Origin: Kiloniellaceae bacterium
GTDB lineage: Bacteria; Pseudomonadota; Alphaproteobacteria; Kiloniellales; J153
Direction: 5' to 3'
Length of the DNA stretch: 64,000 nucleotides
NCBI GenBank assembly: GCA_021776175.1
Contig: JAJFGJ010000032.1
Location: 1-64,000, forward strand
Below, one piece after another: positions 18,121 through 28,029 of this stretch; the stretch's first letter is position 1, and every line of letters starts with the position of its first letter. The notes under the pieces were generated by a model. The model had not been told where the DNA came from, did not search any database, and saw only the letters and a program-made list of their open reading frames with translations. Both the position numbers and the translations under genes were made by a program.

Positions 18121-18275
18121 GACCGGTCTCTCTGCTCAACTTTTGGGAATAAGCGGTTGAGGACGATGCACGATCCGTTGCCGGGAATCAACGCGCCGAG
18201 GCGGCATGGCCCAAACACGCCGGAATGTCCGGGATTGGAGAGTGCTCTCGACGACGGCAGATTCACAAAACTCAT
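18117..18275 (-). CDS. Possible 52-residue peptide translationally coupled to the binding protein
   Basis: A short frame from the ATG at 18275 (MSFVNLPSSRALSNPG...) ends in a TGA that overlaps the ATG of the binding-protein gene (ATGA). GGCGGAGGT lies just before its ATG, though only 2 to 4 bases away. The peptide is basic, without a membrane segment or known motif. The coupling geometry is the only positive sign; it could be chance. Confidence 0.3.
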   Translation of the reverse strand: MSFVNLPSSRALSNPGHSGVFGPCRLGALIPGNGSCIVLNRLFPKVEQRDRS

Positions 18276-18316
18276 GGACCTCCGCCTATCGGGGATTTGT
18301 GAGGAGACGGGGACCC

Positions 18317-19777
18317 TCAAGAGACGATGGGCTGCGATAGAATCCACAAGCTGATCATGGTGTAGCCAACCATCAGGATCAGCATGGGAATTTGGCTGCG
18401 TAGAGCACGAGCCCGGTCCTCGAACACGCGGACGGCCATTATATGGGCGATATAAACGGCCAGAACATGGCCCGCGACGATGGCGACGACAGCCACATAC
18501 CAGATCATTTTGGCGTTCACGATGCCAATATTCACGGTGTAAGCGGTCGTGCCAAACAGGTTCCAACCCATGCCGAATGGGTCCGAAAGTAGCGGAATAA
18601 TGTTCTGGCCCGCGATCAACAGATAGGAAAGATAATGAGAAAGGTGGTAGGCGATGGCGATGGGGACCAGGGAGAGCACGAAATAGCCGGCCACTTCGCG
18701 CGTTCCGGCAGCGCCGCCGCCGGCCCAGGCGATCACTTTGCTGGTCACGGCGAAGACGGCGATGAATAGGGCCGGAAGGACCATCAGGGCAGCGGTCTTG
18801 ATCGCGGCGATCAGGTCCACACCGGCATCCTGCATGGCGACAAGAGCCGGGCGCAGAGTCTGACTTTCGGCGATCCAGGTCAATATAGCGGCCCATAACG
18901 GCGTTTCCAAAATGCCGTCGAAGGTCACCGAGGTTAGCAACAACAAAACGAAACAGACGCCAGAGATATCCACGGGGCGCCGGCACAAAAGACCGACCGC
19001 CGGCAAGCGTATATGCCATTTCCCTGCCTCGCCGTGGCTAAAGGCGAAGCGCGCCAACAGGGCGAATACTACCGCGAAAACTTCACCGTGTCGCAGCCAT
19101 GTGTCGCGCCCATATATTCGCATTCCAGTCCAGGTGATAGCGGAATAGACAATTATCAGCATAGCCAAGGAAGGTGGCTGTTCGGCTTGTTCCGAGATAA
19201 GTTCCATCCAGGCGAAGACTAAGAAAAACAATACCGCGGGCCAGCGGCCCAGCCAGACAGGATAAGGGCGCGTGCCGTCCGGTTCGCCGCGGTAATTTGC
19301 CATCCATGTGTATGCGATCTTCCATGGATTGATCAGATCCCACAGATTGCCGGCCAGGATCGAGACAAAGGCCATCCCCACCCACCAGACGACCCAAACA
19401 AATGTTGGCGCGATGTTCTTGAACGGGTCCGGATGGCCGAAAACGCCCGCCACGAGCAATAGCGCGAAGATCGCCAGCGACACGAACCTGACCAAATTCA
19501 ACACCATCGGACCGCCCAGCCACCCCAGCAAGGGTAGGGCGAGGAGATCGAATCGAAACTCCTCCATGCCTGCTCCCTGGCCCTTGAGGAACACGGCCAT
19601 GACCGCGAAGGAAAGCGCCACGGCAAGGCCGGCGCCACCCAAATACAGCCATAGGGGCAGCGGCAAGTCATAGCGAACACCGAAGGCGTGGGCCCAGGCG
19701 GGGGCGGCGGCAGTGAGAGAAATCGCAGCCGCGAAAGCAGCCAACAGTGGGGTTAGCCCGATATGTATTTTATCCAT
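18317..19777 (-). CDS. Polytopic membrane protein, FedB-like family
   Basis: A 486-residue protein with a signal-like start (residues about 1-29, ...AAAPAWAHAFG) and about 11 to 13 membrane segments. The conserved opening HAFGVRYDLPLPLWLYLGGAG and the run NLWDLINPWK belong to a family that annotation pipelines sometimes call fenitrothion hydrolase (FedB); I know of no firm evidence that such an activity applies here. Several histidines and tryptophans near membrane ends could bind metal or heme. It lies 9 bases after a cupredoxin gene, so the two are probably one operon. Function unknown. Confidence 0.75.
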   Translation of the reverse strand: MDKIHIGLTPLLAAFAAAISLTAAAPAWAHAFGVRYDLPLPLWLYLGGAGLAVALSFAVMAVFLKGQGAGMEEFRFDLLALPLLGWLGGPMVLNLVRFVSLAIFALLLVAGVFGHPDPFKNIAPTFVWVVWWVGMAFVSILAGNLWDLINPWKIAYTWMANYRGEPDGTRPYPVWLGRWPAVLFFLVFAWMELISEQAEQPPSLAMLIIVYSAITWTGMRIYGRDTWLRHGEVFAVVFALLARFAFSHGEAGKWHIRLPAVGLLCRRPVDISGVCFVLLLLTSVTFDGILETPLWAAILTWIAESQTLRPALVAMQDAGVDLIAAIKTAALMVLPALFIAVFAVTSKVIAWAGGGAAGTREVAGYFVLSLVPIAIAYHLSHYLSYLLIAGQNIIPLLSDPFGMGWNLFGTTAYTVNIGIVNAKMIWYVAVVAIVAGHVLAVYIAHIMAVRVFEDRARALRSQIPMLILMVGYTMISLWILSQPIVS

Positions 19778-19786
19778 CGAGCTGTA

Positions 19787-20173
19787 TTACCTGGGATAGA
19801 CTTCCAGATAAATCATGGCGCCGTGATTATGACCGTGGGCCGAGATGGGAAACCGCCCGGCCGTATGGGCCTGGAAAGTCATGGACACGCTCCGTCCCGG
19901 CTCGGCATTGGCATGGATGTCATAACCGTGCATATGCAGTTCCACCGCTTTATCCGTGACCCATTCGATATGCACGTCCTCGCCTTCGGTGACCCGGATA
20001 GTCTTGTTAACGGCGGTCACTTTGCCCTCGCGTATCTCAAGGTTAAATGCGCGGCGCTTTTTCGAATCCGCTAGCCCGGTCCCAGATGCCAAGATCACCC
20101 CGGCGGCGAAGACGGCCATGACCCGAAGACCGCGACGCCGACTCAAGACGTTTGAGGCTTCGCCGCCGGTCAT
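19787..20173 (-). CDS. Exported cupredoxin-domain protein
   Basis: A 128-residue protein starting at the ATG 20173; a TTG at 20185 would add four residues. A basic segment and a hydrophobic signal (RRRGLRVMAVFAAGVILASG) are followed by one cupredoxin-like domain. Candidate copper ligands are in ELHMHGYDIHA and in HGHNHGAMIYLEV, but the usual C-x-H-x-M cluster is not seen, so it may be a type with histidine-only ligands, or bind copper differently. It opens an operon with the FedB-like membrane protein and is divergent from a beta-propeller gene. Confidence 0.78.
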   Translation of the reverse strand: MTGGEASNVLSRRRGLRVMAVFAAGVILASGTGLADSKKRRAFNLEIREGKVTAVNKTIRVTEGEDVHIEWVTDKAVELHMHGYDIHANAEPGRSVSMTFQAHTAGRFPISAHGHNHGAMIYLEVYPR

Positions 20174-20328
20174 ATTGACACCCAATCTCGCAAGATCGAT
20201 GTCCTCTATCTTTATGCAAGTGTGAATTCTCTATGAAAATATGAAATATCGGTCACAATCAAGCCGCGAATGGGAACTGTTCGTTGATGTACCGACAAAA
20301 AATAAGCGAGCAATTGGGAGAAAGAGAA

Positions 20329-21507
20329 ATGAACCGAGCGACAATCACCATAGCGGCTATTCTGATATCCGCGGTTATCGCCCCTAGCATCGCCAAGAGT
20401 GAAATCCTGGCGATGATGAATTACGAGAGCAAGCCCGCCGATTCCTTGAAAGCCCTCAAATTGACGGGCACCGGAAAGCGCGAGGAAGGGATCGCCATCA
20501 TCGATGTGGATCCGAACGCTCCGAGCTTCGGCAAGATCCTCATGGATATACCGCTGCCACCGGATCTCGTCGCCCATCATATTTTCTATGACCGCGAAAT
20601 GGAAAAAGCCTATGTCACCGCTTTGGGCAAACCCGAGTTGCACGTTTTCAACTTGAACGAATTTCCCTATCGCCTGAAACGCATCGACGTACCCAAGTGC
20701 ATGATGGGTGAGGACGTGGTTTTTTCCGAGGACAACAAGACTTGGTATCTGACCTGCATGAACTCCGCCAACGTTTATGTTGGCGATACGGCGACCGATA
20801 ACATTACTGGGATTATCGACATACCGGGCACCAACCCACATGGCTTGGTGGTGTTGAGCGATATCGACCGCTTGCTGGTGACCAGCACCATTACCGGCGA
20901 TCTCAAGACTCCGCGCGAGGAGTTGATCGTGGTCGAGGCTAGCACCCACAAGGTTTTGGGCATGCTCAAGATGTCGAACAAAGAATCGCCCTCGGGCGTG
21001 GCCCCGGTTGAGTTGCTGCGGGTACCTGGTTCGAACCCCGCCATCGTCTACACCACCAACATGTTCGGCGCCGCTCTATGGACCGCCATCTGGAATCCCG
21101 CGACAAACAACTTCGATGTGGCCCAGGCGTTCGATCTTGCACCGGTCGACGGCGGGGTGCCGTTGGAGATGTACTTTGTCAACAATGGCAAGACCATGTA
21201 TGTCACCACCGCCAACCCGGGCCTTCTGCATATCTTCGATCTGTCCGGAAACCCGGCCAAGCCGAATCTGATCAAGTCCATGAAAACCGGTCAAGGCGCA
21301 CACCATGTTGGCCTGACGCGCGATGGGCGCTACGGGTTCGTGCAAAATTCCTTTATTAACCTGCCCGGGATGCGGGACGGTTCAGTCTCCGTGGTCGACC
21401 TCAAGGCGCAGCAGGTCGTGGCCTCCATGGACACGCTCAAGAACTTGGGCTTCAACCCCAACAGCATCGTACTGCTTCCCCAATGGAACGATATGGGCGG
21501 ACACTGA
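20329..21507 (+). CDS. Exported YncE-like beta-propeller protein
   Basis: A 392-residue protein with a signal peptide (MNRATITIAAILISAVIAPSIAKS). It contains repeated blade-like strands such as GIAIIDVDPN, LHVFNLNEFP, NPHGLVVLSDIDRLLVTS, MYVTTANPGLLHIFDLSG and HHVGLTRDGRYGFV, the pattern of YncE/YVTN seven-bladed propellers. Start ATG at 20329 with GGGAGAAAGAG upstream. It is transcribed away from the cupredoxin/membrane protein pair from a shared 155-base region, which suggests a periplasmic role tied to them. A strong hairpin follows the stop. Confidence 0.82.
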   Translation: MNRATITIAAILISAVIAPSIAKSEILAMMNYESKPADSLKALKLTGTGKREEGIAIIDVDPNAPSFGKILMDIPLPPDLVAHHIFYDREMEKAYVTALGKPELHVFNLNEFPYRLKRIDVPKCMMGEDVVFSEDNKTWYLTCMNSANVYVGDTATDNITGIIDIPGTNPHGLVVLSDIDRLLVTSTITGDLKTPREELIVVEASTHKVLGMLKMSNKESPSGVAPVELLRVPGSNPAIVYTTNMFGAALWTAIWNPATNNFDVAQAFDLAPVDGGVPLEMYFVNNGKTMYVTTANPGLLHIFDLSGNPAKPNLIKSMKTGQGAHHVGLTRDGRYGFVQNSFINLPGMRDGSVSVVDLKAQQVVASMDTLKNLGFNPNSIVLLPQWNDMGGH

Positions 21508-21529
21508 TCGGGAAAGATTGGGACCTAAG

Positions 21530-21565
21530 GGGTGCCGCGAAGATAATCGCCTCTTCGCGGCACCC
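21530..21565 (+). terminator. 14-bp perfect hairpin after the beta-propeller gene
   Basis: GGGTGCCGCGAAGA (21530-21543) pairs perfectly with TCTTCGCGGCACCC (21552-21565) around an 8-base loop. There is no clear T-run after it, so it may stop transcription with Rho or only protect the 3' end. Confidence 0.6.
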
Positions 21566-21782
21566 TCGGGCCGACGAACAAACTCTCTGAGCCTCGTCGC
21601 GCTATAGTGGGCTATTCCGGCACTTCGATAGTTTTTTTCTGGGCACAGGCCGAGGAAATGGCCAGGCGATGTCCGGGCCTGGCCCGCCCTACTTTCGACG
21701 GACGATTTCGCTACAATTTTTATCGCGGTCGAGCTAGCATTCGAAAAATCCCGGGCTAGTTTACCGTTTGTGGGAGGCCGCG

Positions 21783-22583
21783 ATGCCGCTTGATAATTTG
21801 CCTGCAGCCGCTGAAGACTACGCCAGAGACGGATATCTTTCGCCTGTCGATATCTTGTCCGCCCACGAGGCGGCTAGCCATCGCGCCGGCATGGAGGAGG
21901 CGGAAGCGAAGATAGGCTCGGTGCATTACAAGCCCAAGGTGCACACCATCCTCCGCTCGCCCCTGGCCCTTGCCACGGACCCGCGCGTTCTCGATGTCGT
22001 CGAGGCGCTGATCGGGCCGGATATCCTTCTCCACAACGTGACTTATATCGTCAAGGAAGCGGGGGCTTCCTCCCACGTCAGCTGGCACCAGGATTTAACG
22101 TACTGGGGCTTCGACGGCGACGCTCAGGTTTCCATGTGGCTGGCTCTTTCACCGGCCACTCAGGAGAGCGGTTGCATGCGCATGGTGCCTGGCAGTCATG
22201 TGCGCGGCCGGCGCGATCACGAACTCCTGGACGACCCGGCGAACGTCTTGTTTCAAGGGCAAACAGTCCCCGGCGTGGCGGAGGAAGAGGCTGTCATGTG
22301 CCCGCTTGAACCCGGCCAGGCATCGTTTCACCATGGCTGGACGCTGCACGCCTCCATGCCGAACCGCGGCAAGGATCGGCGGATCGGGTTGAACGTTCAG
22401 TATCTTGCCCCCCATATTCGCCAAACCAAGCACGATTTCGATAGCGCCATGCTGGTGCGCGGCGAGGACCGCTATAACCATTTCCATCGGGACAGGCCGG
22501 CTGAAAGCGACCTTGAATCGGGCGCGGTCGAGCGGCAGCGCGAGCTGGAGCGCCTCTACATATCCACGGCTGGCGATCGCTAG
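21783..22583 (+). CDS. Phytanoyl-CoA dioxygenase (PhyH) family oxygenase
   Basis: A 266-residue Fe(II)/2-oxoglutarate-dependent oxygenase. The iron ligands are H102 and D104 in WHQDLTYWG, with the distal histidine in HHGWTLHASMPN; the arginine in RRIGLN a few residues later should bind 2-oxoglutarate. Start ATG at 21783 with GGGAGG upstream (an ATG at 21768 precedes this site). The family hydroxylates varied small molecules; the substrate cannot be told. It lies in the accessory block, convergent with the DUF3830 gene. Confidence 0.87.
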   Translation: MPLDNLPAAAEDYARDGYLSPVDILSAHEAASHRAGMEEAEAKIGSVHYKPKVHTILRSPLALATDPRVLDVVEALIGPDILLHNVTYIVKEAGASSHVSWHQDLTYWGFDGDAQVSMWLALSPATQESGCMRMVPGSHVRGRRDHELLDDPANVLFQGQTVPGVAEEEAVMCPLEPGQASFHHGWTLHASMPNRGKDRRIGLNVQYLAPHIRQTKHDFDSAMLVRGEDRYNHFHRDRPAESDLESGAVERQRELERLYISTAGDR

Positions 22584-22600
22584 GCCTAGGATTCAATACG

Positions 22601-23014
22601 TCAGGGCGCTGAAAACTCGATATCCTGCGCCCCTTCCCATAGCACCAGGCGGCCAAAGGCGGAGAGGTTCTCTTGGCCCTCGACCACCGTCAAGAAATGG
22701 TTTCCGGCAAGAGCGCCCATCTTGCTGGCGAAGCTGGAGCTTCCGTAAGCAAAAAGAATCTCGGTTTCGCTGAAACCACCGGGGTAAAGCAGGATATCGC
22801 CGCGCGAGGGATGGCAGGTGTGATTTTCGAAGTCTATTTTCGCATCGAAATCGCCCAAGGGCACCCATACCGCTTCGCCGCTCCAGCGCGAATGGATCGT
22901 CTTGTTCCTGAACGGCAGCAACTCTAGAAAACGGGCGCAGGTTTTCGGAGCTTGATCGAGTTCCAGCCTGGCCTTGAAGGCACAGGGTCCCGCTTGGATT
23001 CTCAAAATTTTCAT
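22601..23014 (-). CDS. DUF3830 family protein (cyclophilin-like fold)
   Basis: A 137-residue protein starting at MKILRIQAGPCAFKARLEL with CGAGGTGAA just upstream. The blocks RWSGEAVWVPLG, ENHTCHPSRGDILLYPGG, SETEILFAYG, FASKMGALAGNHF and VLWEGAQDIEF match DUF3830 closely. Members have a cyclophilin-like beta fold and often lie next to catabolic or transport genes; no activity is established. It is divergent from a TauD-type oxygenase with a 157-base shared promoter region. Confidence 0.87.
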   Translation of the reverse strand: MKILRIQAGPCAFKARLELDQAPKTCARFLELLPFRNKTIHSRWSGEAVWVPLGDFDAKIDFENHTCHPSRGDILLYPGGFSETEILFAYGSSSFASKMGALAGNHFLTVVEGQENLSAFGRLVLWEGAQDIEFSAP

Positions 23015-23171
23015 TTCACCTCGCCTGTAATCCGATAGTCGCCATCCAATATTACCCAAGTCCTTTAACCTTCGGAAGCTCTCTCTCAACGGCCGGGTTT
23101 GGCTGAACGCGGTATATATCCGGTGAACGATTCGATAATATTCATTTTTTGGCAAACTGGGCTGGACGGCG

Positions 23172-24050
23172 ATGAACCAACTCCACATCGAACCCTTGCA
23201 CGACGATTTCGGCGCCCGCGTGACCGGGATCGCTATCTCGGGGGATATGCCGGACACCGGCGTAGCGGCGATCCGGGACGCGATAGATACTTATTCGTTT
23301 TTATGCTTTCCGGACCAGGACATGACCGACGAGAAGCAGCTGGCCTTCACCCGCCTTTTGGGCGAAGCGGAGGCTGAACACGTGGTTCTCGGCAAGACTG
23401 GCAAGGTCACGTACTTCGGCACCGTCGGCAACGTGCAAGATGACGGCACGAAGCGCGGCAACGCCCATGCCAATACCCATTACCAGACGGGCAACCAGTT
23501 ATGGCATTCGGACTCGTCCTTCCGCGAGGTGCCGTCCTTCGTCTCAATTCTCCATGGCTACGAGGTGCCTGGTGAAGGGGGTGAGACCGCGTTCGCCAGC
23601 ATGCGCGCGGCCTATGGCCGGCTGGCCGGCGACATGCGCGAAACGATCGAGCCGCTCCACGCGATCCATGATTACGTCTACTCCAGAAGCCAGGTCGCGC
23701 CGGTCGATCCGAACCACGCGGCATCGCTGCCCCCGGTCATGCACCGGCTGGTGCGCGAAAATCCGTTGAACGGCCTCAAGAACTATTACGTCGGCTCGCA
23801 CGCCCGCTCGATCCCGGGCTGCTCCGGTGCCGACAGCCGCCGTCTTCTCGACGACCTGCTCGCGCGCGCGACGCGGCCGCGGGACATCTACGCCCACCGT
23901 TGGCGGGCCGGCGATACGGCGATCTGGGACAATCGCTGCATACTGCACCGGGGGACGGGTTACGATGCCGACCGATGGCGGCGGCGCATGCGCCAGACCC
24001 GCGTCGTCGGCGGCGAGAAGGGCGTCATCCATACTTCCGCCATGGCTTGA
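23172..24050 (+). CDS. TauD/TfdA-family 2-oxoglutarate dioxygenase
   Basis: A 292-residue Fe(II)/2-oxoglutarate oxygenase. The HxD ligands are H112 and D114 in WHSDSSF, followed by PSFVSILHGYEVPGEGGET. The distal histidine is in ILHRGTGYD (about residue 262) and the 2-oxoglutarate arginine follows in RRRMRQTR. The architecture resembles TfdA (2,4-D dioxygenase) and alkylsulfate or taurine dioxygenases; substrate unknown. The start ATG at 23172 gives the standard N-terminus IEPLHDDFGARVTGI. Confidence 0.9.
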   Translation: MNQLHIEPLHDDFGARVTGIAISGDMPDTGVAAIRDAIDTYSFLCFPDQDMTDEKQLAFTRLLGEAEAEHVVLGKTGKVTYFGTVGNVQDDGTKRGNAHANTHYQTGNQLWHSDSSFREVPSFVSILHGYEVPGEGGETAFASMRAAYGRLAGDMRETIEPLHAIHDYVYSRSQVAPVDPNHAASLPPVMHRLVRENPLNGLKNYYVGSHARSIPGCSGADSRRLLDDLLARATRPRDIYAHRWRAGDTAIWDNRCILHRGTGYDADRWRRRMRQTRVVGGEKGVIHTSAMA

Positions 24051-24086
24051 TCGACCCTAAAGCGGATCACGGACATCGGGAAGATC

Positions 24087-26117
<2,031 letters not shown>

Positions 26118-26239
26118 GAGTTGTGCGCTCTACTTTCTTTGGACCTTATAGTTGCTTTAGAGAACTTGTACTTACTGCATATTATACAACATTGAATATT
26201 AATAGTTTGATTTCAATGCATAAAAACAATCTTAACTTC

Positions 26240-26269
26240 GCATTCCCGTAATTTATTTGTGGGAAATGC
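26240..26269. terminator. Possible hairpin between LysR and kinase genes
   Basis: GCATTCCC (26240-26247) and GGGAAATGC (26261-26269) pair with one bulge around an AT-rich loop, in the 244-base AT-rich gap after the LysR stop. It could end the LysR transcript, which reads leftward here. The rest of the gap shows nothing recognisable. Confidence 0.35.
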
Positions 26270-26361
26270 GCATAACCGGGATGAATACTTTCCCCGCCAG
26301 ACCCCCGTTGCGCGCGATGACAAGCAATCGCGGGTAACCCGCCGCGAACGACATGAGCCGT

Positions 26362-27261
26362 TCAATTAATCGCTGGATCGGCGCGCAGCCGGCCGGCCAT
26401 GAAGTCGACAAAGGAGCGCACCTTCGCCGAGACACGCCGCCCTTCACGATGGACCACGTGGATCGGCAGTGGCGGCGGTTCGAAATCGCCAAGGACGATC
26501 TTGAGCCGCGCCGCCGCGAGGCCGGGCGCGATCTGATAGGACAACAGGCGGGACAGCCCCCATCCCCGCGTGGCCATGGCAATCACCGCGTCGTTGGTAT
26601 TCATGCTCAAGCGCGCATCCGGTTTTACCGTCAGGGGCTTTCCCTGCTCCTGGAATCGCCATTCCGGCGAGCCTTCGGCGGCGAGGGCGAGGATCAACCT
26701 GTGGCCGGCGAGGTCTTTCGGGTGCCTGGGTGTCCCATGGCGGGATAAATAGCCCGGCGCCGCGAAGGTAACCCGGCGGACCGCGCCGACCCGCACGGCG
26801 CTGAGCGAGGAATCCGGCAAGTCGCCAATCCGGATCGCCACGTCCAGGCCCTCGTCCATCAGATTGACGATACGATCGACAAACAAGGTCTGGGCGCTGA
26901 CCAGAGGATACTGCTCGAGAAAATCGCCCAGAATTGGGGCGACGAAATCGCGGCCGAACAAAACCGGAGCCGTGACCCGCAAATCGCCGCGCGGCGCCGC
27001 GTGCGCGCCGACCGCCGATTCCTCCGCTTCCTCCAGGTCCATCAATATGCGGCGGCTGTCCGCCAAGAAGCGTTCGCCGCTGTCGGTCAAGCGAACCGAG
27101 CGCGTGGTGCGGATCAAGAGCCTAGTGCCGATCCGATCTTCCAGCGCCGCGATGGCGCGGGTCACGGCCGGCGGCGACATGCCCAAGACACGCGCGGCGG
27201 CGGCGAAGCCACCGCGTTCGGCGACCTTGACGAAGACCTGGAGAGATTGGAAGCGATCCAT
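26362..27261 (-). CDS. LysR-family transcriptional regulator
   Basis: A 299-residue LysR protein. The N-terminal winged helix (residues 1-60: FQSLQVFVKVAERGGFAAAARVLGMSPPAVTRAIAALEDRIGTRLL split across helices) is followed by a linker helix and the substrate-binding domain (about 90-295). It has the features of the CrgA/DmlR-like subgroup (RTTRSVRLTDSGERF). It is divergent from the CMD-family gene, the usual layout for a LysR regulator and its target; two dyads lie in the 133-base gap. The inducer is unknown. Confidence 0.92.
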   Translation of the reverse strand: MDRFQSLQVFVKVAERGGFAAAARVLGMSPPAVTRAIAALEDRIGTRLLIRTTRSVRLTDSGERFLADSRRILMDLEEAEESAVGAHAAPRGDLRVTAPVLFGRDFVAPILGDFLEQYPLVSAQTLFVDRIVNLMDEGLDVAIRIGDLPDSSLSAVRVGAVRRVTFAAPGYLSRHGTPRHPKDLAGHRLILALAAEGSPEWRFQEQGKPLTVKPDARLSMNTNDAVIAMATRGWGLSRLLSYQIAPGLAAARLKIVLGDFEPPPLPIHVVHREGRRVSAKVRSFVDFMAGRLRADPAIN

Positions 27262-27265
27262 GATT

Positions 27266-27309
27266 ATTCCATTTTTCGGAATGGTATATTGAATAAATCA
27301 TGTATTCAA
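27266..27309. promoter_or_regulatory. Two dyads in the LysR/CMD intergenic region (putative operator)
   Basis: ATTCC-N7-GGAAT (27266-27282) and TTGAATA-N7-TATTCAA (27289-27309) are both perfect inverted repeats with 7-base centres, placed directly upstream of the LysR start. LysR sites typically contain a T-N11-A dyad; the second repeat fits that form. A further GC hairpin, GCCCGGC/GCCGGGC (27339-27362), lies in the 5' leader of the CMD gene. Confidence 0.5.
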
Positions 27310-27394
27310 ACTTTGTAAGAAATTATTATTTTCTTTTTGCCCGGCGCGCCTTTGGGCCGGGCCCCGTAACCCAACCACGAAGAGGACTTACATC

Positions 27395-27943
27395 ATGAGC
27401 CGCATCGCCGTCGTCTCCCCGGACTCCGCCACCCCCGACCAGAAGGCGCTTCTGGACACCATCCAGAGCAAGATTGGCATGGTGCCGAACTACCTCAAAA
27501 TCCTGGCCCACTCGCCCGACGCCTTGAAGGCCTTCCTCGGCCTGAGCGGCATCGCCGAGGCCGGCAGCCTGGACCCGCAGACCCGTGAACGCATCGCCCT
27601 GACCGTTGCCCAGGCGAACTCATCCCAGTACTGCCTTTCCGCACATAGCGCCTTGGGCCGCAACGCCGGTTTGAGCGATGCCGAGATCGAGGCCAACCGC
27701 GAAGGCACCTCGCGGGACGGCAAGGCCGCCGCCGCCGTCATCTTCGCGCGGGCCCTGAATGCCCACTTGGGCGAAGTGACCCAGAGCGAGTTCGACGCGG
27801 TCCGCGAGGCTGGCTATAGTGATGGCGAGATCGTCGAGATCGTCACCCACGTCGGCATGAACATCTTGACCAACTTGATCGGCAAGGCCACCCGCGTGGA
27901 AATCGATTTCCCTAGGGTTTCGCTGCAGGCTCAGGCCGCCTAG
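27395..27943 (+). CDS. Carboxymuconolactone decarboxylase-family (AhpD-like) protein
   Basis: A 182-residue all-helical protein of the CMD/AhpD superfamily. The block SSQYCLSAHSALGRNAGLSD carries the active-site cysteine and a histidine four residues later (C-x3-H) in place of the AhpD CxxC, the form seen in peroxidase-related family members. The C-terminal EIVEIVTHVGMNILTNLIGKAT is typical. It probably reduces peroxides or acts on a small carbonyl compound; this is a family-level inference. Start ATG at 27395 with AAGAGGA upstream. It is followed by the oxidoreductase fusion gene on the same strand, 86 bases away. Confidence 0.88.
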   Translation: MSRIAVVSPDSATPDQKALLDTIQSKIGMVPNYLKILAHSPDALKAFLGLSGIAEAGSLDPQTRERIALTVAQANSSQYCLSAHSALGRNAGLSDAEIEANREGTSRDGKAAAAVIFARALNAHLGEVTQSEFDAVREAGYSDGEIVEIVTHVGMNILTNLIGKATRVEIDFPRVSLQAQAA

Positions 27944-28029
27944 CGGCCGAGCGGCCCGCCGGCTGGGGGCGGGCGCATCGCCGCTTGCCCCCCCTTCCCC
28001 CTCGCTTTCTTGCCTAAGGATATCATCCC

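Noticed and set aside
18117..19019. A 300-codon minus-strand frame overlapping the membrane protein gene
   Set aside because: Most of it is out of frame within the polytopic membrane protein gene. Only its last 52 codons lie outside, and those are listed separately as a weak candidate.
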